NCBI GenBank assembly: GCA_012719115.1
Contig: JAAYAZ010000001.1
Coordinates: 1 to 11,929 of the forward strand
Source of the DNA: Dehalococcoidales bacterium
GTDB lineage: Bacteria > Chloroflexota > Dehalococcoidia > Dehalococcoidales > UBA5627
Length of the DNA: 11,929 nucleotides
Direction of reading: 5' to 3'
The notes beneath the pieces were generated by a model, which saw only the letters and a list, made by a program, of their open reading frames with translations, had not been told where the DNA came from and made no database searches. The position numbers and the translations under genes are program-made. This document shows positions 1-5,703 of this stretch, in pieces (positions within the stretch are counted from its first letter, which is position 1; every line of letters begins with the position of its first letter).

Positions 1-224
1 CCACGCCGCTGGGTTTGATAATTGCCGGACCGCTAGCAGATTCATTCGGCATAAGCTGCATATACTTTGTTGCCGGTGCCGCCACCCTGCTGCTTTGTCT
101 ATTCGCGGCGTTTATTCCTTCGGTTATGAATCTCGGTGCCAATGGGGATGAAAGTATAGAAACGGTAAAAGTAACAGACGAAATTGATAGCCAAACTTCT
201 AAAAACACCCCCGCCAATGGTTAA
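1..224 (+). CDS. MFS transporter, C-terminal fragment (5' end outside window)
   Basis: This is the C-terminal end of an integral membrane transporter, open from base 3 and ending in TAA at 222-224. It reads TPLGLIIAGPLADSFG followed by a hydrophobic stretch (IYFVAGAATLLLCLFAAFI) that would be the last membrane helix. A polar tail of about 35 residues, rich in Asp, Glu, Thr and Ser, follows and is probably cytoplasmic. The PLGL-IAGPLAD-FG pattern is typical of the later helices of major facilitator superfamily drug or macrolide efflux proteins. The substrate cannot be inferred from this fragment. The gene converges on rlmN, with 52 bases between the two stop codons. The start codon lies to the left of the window, so the internal ATG at 15 is not a real start. 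Confidence 0.75.
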   Translation, partial: TPLGLIIAGPLADSFGISCIYFVAGAATLLLCLFAAFIPSVMNLGANGDESIETVKVTDEIDSQTSKNTPANG

Positions 225-276
225 ACAATACAACATTGGTTGTCTCAAATATATTACTATTATTTTTTATACAACC

Positions 277-1335
277 CTATTTATTAAAGCGACTGCGCAG
301 CTGCCCGCAACCGGCATTTATATCCTGCCCGCGTGACTGGCGAATTGTGGCATTGATTCCCAGCCTTTCCAGTTCCTGTTTGAAGGATTGCACAACTTCC
401 GTAGCGGGAGCACGATAATCGCTATTGGCAGTATTATTGGAAGGAATAAGATTGACATGACAGTTAAAACCATGCAGCAGGTGTGCCAGTAAGCGGGCAT
501 GAGATAATGAATCGTTAATACCGGCAAATAAAGCATATTCAAAAGTGATGCGCCGCCCGGTAGCATCGAAATAATTACGACAGGCTACCATCAATTCCTT
601 AAGCGGATACTTCTTATTGACAGGAACCAGCCTGTTACGTAAAGCATCATCTGCGGCATGTAACGATATGGCTAATCCGACCTGCAGTTTTTCTCCGCTT
701 AAACGGTTTATTTGGGGAACAAGCCCCGCTGTCGAAATGGTCATATTGCGAGCACTGAGTCCGAACATGTCAGCTGAATTAAGACTCTCAATTGCCTGTA
801 AAAGCGATTCATAGTTGGCTAACGGTTCCCCCATCCCCATAAAGACGATGTTGGTAATTTTATCCTCACCGAAACCCTTTAAATGACGCGCAAAATATAA
901 TACCTGGTCGATTATCTCCCCGGCTGTCAGATTGCGCTCAAATCCCTGCTGTCCGGTAGCGCAGAAAGGACATCCGACCGGGCAGCCTACCTGTGTAGAT
1001 ACGCAGACAGTGTTCCTTTCTTTTCCCGATTCCGCCGGATAATGCATCAGTGTAGATTCTATCGTTTTGCCGTCTGCAAGTTTAAAAAGTGTTTTAATTG
1101 TATCGCCATAACTGACCATATCTCCGCGGGGAGAGAGAGTGCACAGCCGGAGCTTATCATTAAGTACACTGCGCAAAGAAAGAGGTAAATCGGACATTTC
1201 GTCAAATGACGCTGCCAGTTTTTGATAAATCCAATGCTGAATCTGCTTTGCGCGAAAAGGCGGCTCCCCAATTGCCAGCAGTTCTTCCCTCAAACTCAAG
1301 GGGTTCATATCGGTAATATATTTAATTTCATTCAT
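277..1335 (-). CDS. rlmN: 23S rRNA (adenine2503-C2)-methyltransferase RlmN
   Basis: This is a radical SAM enzyme that methylates C2 of A2503 in 23S rRNA (and A37 of some tRNAs) in the cytoplasm, tuning the peptidyl transferase centre. The 352 residues match the usual family length. The N-terminal RNA-binding part contains GEPPFRAKQIQHWIYQ (residues 23-38). The 4Fe-4S motif CPVGCPFC has Cys118, Cys122 and Cys125. Further on are the SAM-binding GMGEPL stretch and ISLHAADD. The two Cys residues of the methyl-transfer mechanism are visible: Cys111, seven residues before the cluster as in E. coli, and Cys343 in AGCGQL near the C-terminus. This separates RlmN from radical SAM proteins of other function; Cfr would be the main alternative, but no Cfr-specific feature was seen. 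The ATG at 1335 has no Shine-Dalgarno and sits just downstream of a -10 element, which suggests a leaderless transcript. An alternative ATG at 1308 (residue 10) also lacks a ribosome binding site. Confidence 0.95.
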   Translation of the reverse strand: MNEIKYITDMNPLSLREELLAIGEPPFRAKQIQHWIYQKLAASFDEMSDLPLSLRSVLNDKLRLCTLSPRGDMVSYGDTIKTLFKLADGKTIESTLMHYPAESGKERNTVCVSTQVGCPVGCPFCATGQQGFERNLTAGEIIDQVLYFARHLKGFGEDKITNIVFMGMGEPLANYESLLQAIESLNSADMFGLSARNMTISTAGLVPQINRLSGEKLQVGLAISLHAADDALRNRLVPVNKKYPLKELMVACRNYFDATGRRITFEYALFAGINDSLSHARLLAHLLHGFNCHVNLIPSNNTANSDYRAPATEVVQSFKQELERLGINATIRQSRGQDINAGCGQLRSRFNK

Positions 1336-1341
1336 AGCTTT

Positions 1342-1371
1342 ATTGTATCACGCAGCACTCCGCTTTATTAA
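1342..1371 (-). promoter_or_regulatory. Putative rlmN promoter, possibly leaderless
   Basis: Read on the minus strand, a -10 hexamer TACAAT (1347-1342) is preceded, 18 bases upstream, by TTAATA (1371-1366), a 4/6 match to TTGACA. Only six bases separate the -10 from the rlmN ATG at 1335. Transcription would therefore start at or beside the A of the start codon, and no Shine-Dalgarno is present. The -10 match is good; the -35 is modest. Confidence 0.45.
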
Positions 1372-1393
1372 ATGAGGCATTACTTATATCAAT

Positions 1394-1423
1394 TTGACAA
1401 TTAATCGAATTCCATAGTATAGT
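1394..1423 (+). promoter_or_regulatory. Sigma70-type promoter for the small gene at 1526
   Basis: A perfect -35 hexamer TTGACA (1394-1399) is followed after 18 bases by TATAGT (1418-1423), a 5/6 match to the -10 consensus. Transcription would start near 1430, directly in front of the hairpin at 1444-1465. The promoter is divergent from the proposed rlmN promoter, with about 20 bases between the two -35 elements. Confidence 0.6.
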
Positions 1424-1443
1424 TGCACACCATCAATGTATGG

Positions 1444-1465
1444 ACCCACCTCGAAACAGGTGGGT
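1444..1465 (+). promoter_or_regulatory. Leader hairpin with terminator-like shape
   Basis: ACCCACCT (1444-1451) pairs perfectly with AGGTGGGT (1458-1465) across the 6-base loop CGAAAC. The stem is followed by TTTTCGTTT. It begins only about 15 bases after the predicted transcription start and lies about 60 bases before the TTG start of the small gene. The form is that of an attenuator or a 5'-end stabilising hairpin. The T-run is interrupted, so termination would probably be partial. No known riboswitch fold was recognised. Confidence 0.5.
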
Positions 1466-1525
1466 TTTCGTTTACCAATATTTTTATATAAAGTAAAAAG
1501 CAAAAATAAAGAAAGAAGGTTTAAC

Positions 1526-1696
1526 TTGTTAGAAACTATTCAAAAAGCTTTCGCAGAATACGAAGAGAAGATGAAATCTCTGGCTAATTGCCTTGATGCC
1601 GAAGCATATCACCTGCAGCAGGTAGCAATACACTGCAACCGGGTATCGGAAGAATGTATGACTGTCGGTGACAGTATCTCCAAAATGGATTCATAA
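1526..1696 (+). CDS. Small protein of unknown function (56 aa, TTG start)
   Basis: I do not recognise this protein. The TTG at 1526 is preferred as start because GAAGG (1515-1519) lies six bases upstream. A longer in-frame reading from ATG 1436 has no ribosome binding site and would run through the leader hairpin. From the TTG the product is 56 residues. It starts LETIQKAFAEYEEKMKSLAN and looks fully helical and soluble, with charged and hydrophobic residues alternating as in a short coiled coil. There are three Cys residues (22, 37, 44) and two His residues (29, 36). There is no signal peptide or membrane segment. It has its own strong promoter and a strong terminator downstream, so it forms a monocistronic unit of roughly 300 bases. 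Metal binding through the Cys/His residues is possible but speculative. A dual small RNA/small protein role cannot be excluded. Confidence 0.6.
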   Translation: MLETIQKAFAEYEEKMKSLANCLDAEAYHLQQVAIHCNRVSEECMTVGDSISKMDS

Positions 1697-1721
1697 TAAA
1701 CAACTTTGCAGCGAGATAACG

Positions 1722-1749
1722 AAAAGCCGTGCAACCCTGCACGGCTTTT
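1722..1749. terminator. Bidirectional intrinsic terminator
   Basis: AAAAGCCGTGCA (1722-1733) and TGCACGGCTTTT (1738-1749) form a perfect 12-bp stem with the 4-base loop ACCC. On both strands the GC-rich core ends in TTTT. It lies between two converging genes, 25 bases after the stop of the small gene and 38 bases after the stop of the flavodiiron protein gene, so it can end both transcripts. Confidence 0.9.
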
Positions 1750-1787
1750 CTATACAACTCGATAATTATTGCTGCGTTATTATGCTT

Positions 1788-2978
1788 TTATTCAGACTTA
1801 ATGGCGCGGGCAATTTCCATTCCCATCTGCCGGCATTTATCGAGCTCTTCCGGCTTCGGCTGCCACTTGGCTTTTACGCTCTCGGCAACGACAGGAATAT
1901 TGCATTTTTTAAGATGTTCTTCAATAATTTGAGGGCTTTCACCGCTCCACCCGTATGTACCGAAAGCGGCGCCGATTTTATTTTGAAATTTCAATCCGCG
2001 TAAATCCTCTAAAATAGGTGCGAGTGTAGGCAATACCCCCTGAAGATAGGTAGGAGAACCGACAACAACCGCTTTGGTTTTAAAAATCTCGGTAACCATA
2101 TCATTCCTGTCCGTTAAACCGGCATGAAATATTTTGTAAGGGATTCCTTCCTCTGCAATCCCTTCTCCGATGGCTTCCGCCATACTGCGGGTGCCGTCCC
2201 ACATCGTATCGTAAATAATTACCGCGCTTTGCTCGGGTTTTTGAGCAGCCCATTCCCTGTATTTTTCGACAATCTGCAACGGCTCTTTACGCCAGATAAC
2301 TCCGTGACTTGGGGCAATCATATCAACCGGCAAATTGAGAGCCAGCACTTCATCTATCTTTCTTAAGACCTGTTTGCTGAAGGGTGTCAGAATATTGGCA
2401 TAATATTTTAATGCCTCTTCGTAAAGCTCTTCCTGGTTTACCTGGTCGTTGTAAAGAAAAGCAGTAGCGTAATGCTGCCCGAAAGCATCGTTGGGCATCA
2501 GGATATTTTTACCGGTTAAATAGGTAAACATACTGTCCGGCCAGTGCAGCATCGGGGCTTCGATAAAGACGAGCTCATTCTTACCGATATTTATTTGATC
2601 TCCGGTTTTTACTGTTTGAAAGTTCCACGGCTGGTGATAGTGCCCCTCGATGCTCTCTTTGCCTTTTTGAGAAACCACCAGTGTGGCATCCTTGGCATGC
2701 CTCATTACGGCAGGCAGCCCTCCCGAGTGGTCTACCTCGGCATGATTGGCAACCACGATATCTATTTTGGACGGGTCGACAACCTCGCGTATATTTTCTA
2801 TTAACTGGTCCTGAAAAGGAGTCCAGACAGTATCGACCAGAACAACCTTCTCATCCATTATTAAATAGGCATTATACGACGAACCGCGATGGGTAGAAAG
2901 TTCATGCCCATGAAAATGCGTTAGTGCCCAATCGACTACTCCTACTTGGTAAACGTTTTCTGCAATTTGAACAACCAT
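1788..2978 (-). CDS. fprA: Flavodiiron protein (FprA-type oxygen/NO reductase)
   Basis: This is a cytoplasmic flavodiiron protein that reduces O2 to water and/or NO to N2O, protecting anaerobes from oxygen or nitrosative stress. The N-terminal metallo-beta-lactamase-like domain (about residues 1-245) carries a complete di-iron ligand set: His79, Glu81, Asp83 and His84 in HAEVDH, His145 in LHWPDS, the bridging Asp164 in NDAFGQH, and His225 in PSHG. The C-terminal flavodoxin domain (about 252-396) has the FMN phosphate-loop region IIYDTMWDGTRSMAEAI, followed by VVGSPTY and AAFGTYGWSGE. The 396 residues fit the two-domain class A form, which takes electrons from a separate rubredoxin. That partner is encoded 41 bases upstream in the same direction. 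A very strong ribosome binding site, GAGGAGGT (2992-2985), lies six bases before the ATG. Whether O2 or NO is the preferred substrate cannot be read from the sequence. Confidence 0.94.
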   Translation of the reverse strand: MVVQIAENVYQVGVVDWALTHFHGHELSTHRGSSYNAYLIMDEKVVLVDTVWTPFQDQLIENIREVVDPSKIDIVVANHAEVDHSGGLPAVMRHAKDATLVVSQKGKESIEGHYHQPWNFQTVKTGDQINIGKNELVFIEAPMLHWPDSMFTYLTGKNILMPNDAFGQHYATAFLYNDQVNQEELYEEALKYYANILTPFSKQVLRKIDEVLALNLPVDMIAPSHGVIWRKEPLQIVEKYREWAAQKPEQSAVIIYDTMWDGTRSMAEAIGEGIAEEGIPYKIFHAGLTDRNDMVTEIFKTKAVVVGSPTYLQGVLPTLAPILEDLRGLKFQNKIGAAFGTYGWSGESPQIIEEHLKKCNIPVVAESVKAKWQPKPEELDKCRQMGMEIARAIKSE

Positions 2979-3019
2979 CGGAATACCTCCTCAATAATCA
3001 ATACTTAAAAAATGAGCGG

Positions 3020-3181
3020 CTAAGAAACCTTTTCAAACATATCTTTTGATACACCGCAAACCGGGCATACCCAATCGTCGGGTATATCCTCAAAGGCAGT
3101 ACCGGCAGCAATGCCGCTATCGGGGTCACCCACCGCGGGGTCATAAACCCAGCCGCAAACCGTGCATACGTATTTCCCCAT
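3020..3181 (-). CDS. rub: Rubredoxin
   Basis: This is a 53-residue one-iron electron carrier in the cytoplasm. The two CxxC knuckles are present as CTVCGW (Cys6, Cys9) and CPVCGV (Cys39, Cys42) and would bind a single Fe by four Cys. The conserved aromatic and acidic pattern of the family is also there: [15 protein letters not shown], then [14 protein letters not shown]. The length is normal for a classic small rubredoxin. AAGGAG (3197-3192) lies about ten bases before the ATG at 3181. The gene comes first in a two-gene operon with the flavodiiron protein, and rubredoxin is the known direct electron donor to that enzyme, so the pair very likely works as one O2/NO-scavenging module. It can be overlooked because of its size. 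Confidence 0.95.
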   Translation of the reverse strand: MGKYVCTVCGWVYDPAVGDPDSGIAAGTAFEDIPDDWVCPVCGVSKDMFEKVS

Positions 3182-3231
3182 TGCTAATCCACTCCTTCAC
3201 ATTATTTTTATTGACATTATGACTGACTTAT

Positions 3232-3260
3232 ATTGTACCTATGTAAACAACCAATAACAA
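3232..3260 (-). promoter_or_regulatory. Promoter of the rubredoxin-flavodiiron operon
   Basis: On the minus strand, TTGTTA (3260-3255) and TACAAT (3237-3232) are separated by exactly 17 bases; each matches the consensus at 4-5 of 6 positions. The start of transcription would be near 3225, giving a leader of about 44 bases that contains the ribosome binding site. No operator was recognised next to it. Confidence 0.55.
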
Positions 3261-3293
3261 TATATCAAAATAATTTTATTTAAGATGTGATTT

Positions 3294-3347
3294 TTAACAT
3301 ATTTTTAACAAAACCTTAAATCTCCTTTAAACAATGCTGGTTACAAT
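3294..3347 (+). promoter_or_regulatory. Pho box (four 11-bp-spaced repeats) and -10 of the mgsA-pst operon
   Basis: Four direct hexamer repeats start at 3294 (TTAACA), 3305 (TTAACA), 3316 (TTAAAT) and 3327 (TTAAAC), each separated by five bases, so the period is exactly 11. This is the arrangement known for PhoP/PhoB-family binding sites, and the hexamer resembles the Bacillus TTAACA form rather than the enterobacterial TGTCA form. A -10 hexamer TACAAT (3342-3347) lies nine bases after the last repeat, and no -35 consensus stands at the proper distance. This is expected of an activator-dependent promoter in which the regulator replaces the -35. The transcription start would be near 3354. A PhoB-type regulator is encoded at 8252-8947. 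Confidence 0.85.
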
Positions 3348-3377
3348 TAGTATTGAATGATGAAGAAGGAGAAAAAA

Positions 3378-3821
3378 ATGAAAAGATTTACACTGGCGCT
3401 GGTTGCCCATGACTCGAAGAAGGCAGACATGGTCGAACTGGCGCACACCTACAGGGAAACACTGGAAAAGCTGCACCTGGTAGCCACCAGAAGCACCGGT
3501 GAACAAATTCAGTCGAAAACAGGCTTGACGGTAGCCTTGATGCAGAGCGGACCGATGGGCGGAGACCAGCAAATCGGGTCGATGGTAGCCGGCGGAATAG
3601 TCAACGCGATTATCTTTCTGCGAGACCCGCTCAGTTCACAACCTCACGAACCCGACATTACCGCACTTTTAAGGGTATGCGATGTGCACAACGTGCCACT
3701 TGCTACCAACCTTGCCAGCGCAGAGGGAATTCTGCACCTGATTAACAATCACCCCGATGTACTGATAAAAAACAACATACGGGCACAGATAAATAACGAA
3801 CTTTCAACCATCTGTTTATAA
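3378..3821 (+). CDS. mgsA: Methylglyoxal synthase
   Basis: The enzyme converts dihydroxyacetone phosphate to methylglyoxal and free phosphate in the cytoplasm, a bypass of lower glycolysis. The 147 residues are close to the 152 of the E. coli protein. Active-site motifs are intact: ALVAHDSKK (His11, Asp12), SGPMGGDQQIG with the catalytic Asp63 (Asp71 in E. coli), and PHEPD with His90 and Asp93 (His98 and Asp101 in E. coli). The ATG at 3378 is chosen because AAGGAG (3366-3371) lies six bases before it. The in-frame ATG at 3357 has no ribosome binding site and lies at the predicted transcription start. The gene is first after a Pho box, and only 37 bases without a terminator separate it from pstS, so it is probably co-transcribed with the phosphate transporter. 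The E. coli enzyme is known to be inhibited by phosphate, which fits induction under phosphate shortage. Confidence 0.93.
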   Translation: MKRFTLALVAHDSKKADMVELAHTYRETLEKLHLVATRSTGEQIQSKTGLTVALMQSGPMGGDQQIGSMVAGGIVNAIIFLRDPLSSQPHEPDITALLRVCDVHNVPLATNLASAEGILHLINNHPDVLIKNNIRAQINNELSTICL

Positions 3822-3858
3822 AATAATGCTATTAAAAGATATAAAAGGGGAAAATAAG

Positions 3859-4734
3859 TTGAAAGAAACGCTAAAAAATAGATTTTCAAGAAGAGAATTT
3901 CTGGCAGGAACAGGTGTGCTTCTGCTGACCGGACTGCTGGGAGGATGTAAAAGCGGAGGCTCTGAAGGTACCACCACCAAAACAGTTACCGAGTCGGGAG
4001 AACTTTCCGGAACTATTTCAATCGGCGGTTCTACAACTGTACAACCGGTATCTGAAACTTTATCCAACGCTTTTATGGAAATATTCCCCCAGACTACAGT
4101 AACAATCACAGGGGGAGGCTCCAGTGTCGGTGTAAAATCGGCAGCGGACGGCACACTCGATATAGGGGCTGCTTCCCGTGAGCTGAAGGAATCGGAAGAG
4201 AGCTTAGGTCTCGAGGTACATGTTCTGGCATATGACGGCATTGCCGTAATTACGAATGCCTCACAAACGGTAAAAGAACTGACACTGGAACAGCTAAAAC
4301 AAATATTTGCAGGAGAAATTACCAACTGGAATGAACTTGGTGGAGCAGACGGGGATATAATAGTAGCTGCCCGTGAAGAAGGTTCGGGTACCAGAGGGGC
4401 ATTTGAGGAAATGGTTATGGGTGAAGACACGCTCATTACAGATAGAGCTATCCTGCAATCATCCAACGGAGCTTTAAAAACAACGGTTGCCGGTAGCAGT
4501 AATGCCATAGGATTTATATCCTTCGGATATCTCGATTCGAATGTCAATGCAATCGTAATAAACGGGGTAGAAGCTACGGTAGAAAACGCTAAAACCGGCA
4601 CATATCCTATTGTCCGGCCGCTTCTCTACCTCACCAAAGGAGAACCCGAAGGGCTGGTAAAAAAATATATTGATTTCTGCCAGGGAATTGCGGGACAAGC
4701 AATTGTGGCAGAGGACTATATTTCAATTCTTTAA
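3859..4734 (+). CDS. pstS: Phosphate ABC transporter substrate-binding lipoprotein PstS (Tat-type)
   Basis: This extracytoplasmic protein captures phosphate for the PstCAB permease. The TTG at 3859 is preferred: GGGG (3847-3850) lies eight bases upstream, whereas the ATG at 3826 has no ribosome binding site. The resulting 291-residue protein starts with a signal containing the twin-arginine motif SRREFLAG (residues 10-17), a hydrophobic run VLLLTGL and the lipobox LGGC with Cys30, so it looks like a Tat-exported lipoprotein. The mature part has the PstS hallmarks: IGGSTTVQPVSETL, ITGGGSSVG, LDIGAASRELKESE, the LKQIFAGEITNWNELGG region, and AREEGSGTRGAFEE, which supplies Ser and Arg contacts to phosphate. 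A Thr/Ser/Gly-rich linker of about 20 residues follows the lipid Cys. It is followed by a 102-base gap with a stem-loop before pstC. Confidence 0.93.
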   Translation: MKETLKNRFSRREFLAGTGVLLLTGLLGGCKSGGSEGTTTKTVTESGELSGTISIGGSTTVQPVSETLSNAFMEIFPQTTVTITGGGSSVGVKSAADGTLDIGAASRELKESEESLGLEVHVLAYDGIAVITNASQTVKELTLEQLKQIFAGEITNWNELGGADGDIIVAAREEGSGTRGAFEEMVMGEDTLITDRAILQSSNGALKTTVAGSSNAIGFISFGYLDSNVNAIVINGVEATVENAKTGTYPIVRPLLYLTKGEPEGLVKKYIDFCQGIAGQAIVAEDYISIL

Positions 4735-4751
4735 TAAAGAAACGAGTAAAT

Positions 4752-4832
4752 ATGAATCAATCACATTCACAATTTAAGATGGCAGAAATAGGCAGCTATG
4801 AAACGGCTGCTATTCTGCCGTTAGGATGTTAA
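4752..4832 (+). CDS. Possible 26-codon leader-type ORF between pstS and pstC
   Basis: ATG 4752 to TAA 4830-4832 reads MNQSHSQFKMAEIGSYETAA and continues for six more residues, ending four bases before the pstC start. The ribosome binding site is weak (GAAACGAG, about 4739-4746). Its second half is the DNA of the stem-loop at 4781-4819. It could be a translated regulator of the hairpin or a chance reading. No family is recognised. Confidence 0.2.
   Translation: MNQSHSQFKMAEIGSYETAAILPLGC
4781..4819 (+). promoter_or_regulatory. pstS-pstC intergenic stem-loop
   Basis: The 5' arm GGCAG-a-AATA-g-GCAGC (4781-4796) pairs with GCTGC-TATT-CTGCC (4806-4819). This gives 14 base pairs with two single-base bulges and a 9-base loop. 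No T-run follows, so it is not a canonical terminator. It is best read as a processing or 3'-stabilising structure that keeps pstS mRNA more abundant than pstCAB. It ends only four bases before the AGGA (4823-4826) that probably serves as pstC ribosome binding site, so it may also affect pstC translation. Confidence 0.6.
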
Positions 4833-4836
4833 TGAG

Positions 4837-5703
4837 ATGACACGTTATTTTACAGATAAACTGGCAAAATATATCGTCTTTATAAGCGGATTTACTGCCG
4901 TTGTTATTCTTTTACTTATAGCCCTTTTTATATTGAGGGAAGGATTACCTGCTTTTTCGGAAATCGGCGTTTTCGATTTTATATTCGGCAATGTATGGCG
5001 ACCGGGTATCGACCAGTACGGGATTCTTTCTATGATAGTCGGCTCGATTGCGGTTACCGTCGTTTCGATGATAATGGCAGTGCCGCTGGGTATCGCCTGC
5101 GCCATTCTCCTGGCTGAAGTCGCCCCATCGAAGGTACGTAGTATTTTGCGACCGGCGGTAGAACTTTTAGTGGGAATCCCTTCTGTAGTTTACGGACTGG
5201 TAGGGCTTGTACTGCTGGTACCGATTGTCAGTAACATCGGCGGCAGCGGTTTCAGCATCTTAACAGCATCGATTGTGCTTATGGTAATGGTACTGCCGAC
5301 TATTATCAGCATCAGCGAAGACAGCATCAGAGCGATTCCCGCTTCCTACCGTGAAGGAGCGCTCGCTTTAGGCGCAACAAAATGGCAGACAATAAAAGGG
5401 GTTATTTTACCGGCGGCGAAATCCGGAATAGGAGCAGGCGTCGTACTGGGAATGGGGAGAGCCATCGGCGAAACTATGGCGATGATAATGGTTATCGGGA
5501 ACTCCATCGCTTTCCCGAACTCACTTTTAGACGCCGCCAGAACTCTTACCGGCAACATTGCCCTTGAAATTAACTACGCCACCGGAACTCACGAAAGTGC
5601 GCTATTTGCCACCGGTGTAGTGCTCTTTGTCTTCATTCTGCTGTTAAACAGCGCTGCCACTGTCTTTTTAAAGAGAGGTTCAAATGCGCAACGTCTCGGC
5701 TAA
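4837..5703 (+). CDS. pstC: Phosphate ABC transporter permease PstC
   Basis: This is one of the two membrane subunits of the high-affinity phosphate importer. The 288 residues show six hydrophobic segments at roughly 13-35, 68-92, 105-130, 138-158, 200-222 and 257-278. The binding-protein-dependent permease EAA loop, which contacts the ATPase, is REGALALGATKWQTIKGVIL in the cytoplasmic region between helices 4 and 5. The motifs GIPSVVYGLVGL and GRAIGETMAMIMVIGNS are typical of PstC. The ribosome binding site is only AGGA (4823-4826), ten bases upstream of the ATG and right behind a stem-loop, so translation may be weaker than that of pstS. The 3' end overlaps pstA by 20 bases. Confidence 0.94.
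   Translation: MTRYFTDKLAKYIVFISGFTAVVILLLIALFILREGLPAFSEIGVFDFIFGNVWRPGIDQYGILSMIVGSIAVTVVSMIMAVPLGIACAILLAEVAPSKVRSILRPAVELLVGIPSVVYGLVGLVLLVPIVSNIGGSGFSILTASIVLMVMVLPTIISISEDSIRAIPASYREGALALGATKWQTIKGVILPAAKSGIGAGVVLGMGRAIGETMAMIMVIGNSIAFPNSLLDAARTLTGNIALEINYATGTHESALFATGVVLFVFILLLNSAATVFLKRGSNAQRLG

Noticed and set aside
225..276. A terminator between the MFS gene and rlmN
   Set aside because: Only a 5-bp stem ACAAC-attg-GTTGT (230-243) is present, with no GC-rich core and no adjoining T-run, so it is too weak to claim.
1436..1525. An N-terminal extension of the small gene starting at ATG 1436
   Set aside because: No ribosome binding site precedes this ATG, it starts about six bases from the predicted transcription start, and it would be translated through the leader hairpin. 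The TTG at 1526 has GAAGG at good spacing.
3357..3377. An upstream ATG giving mgsA seven extra residues (MMKKEKK)
   Set aside because: It lies at the predicted transcription start without a ribosome binding site, and the family normally begins near the ALVAHD strand. ATG 3378 has AAGGAG six bases ahead.
3826..3858. ATG 3826 as the pstS start
   Set aside because: There is no Shine-Dalgarno before it, and it adds eleven residues to an already complete Tat signal. TTG 3859 fits better.
3816..4601. A 261-residue open frame on the minus strand opposite pstS
   Set aside because: It is Ser/Pro/Val-rich low-complexity sequence lying wholly antisense to a clear pstS gene. It has no recognisable motif and arises from codon bias of the opposite strand.
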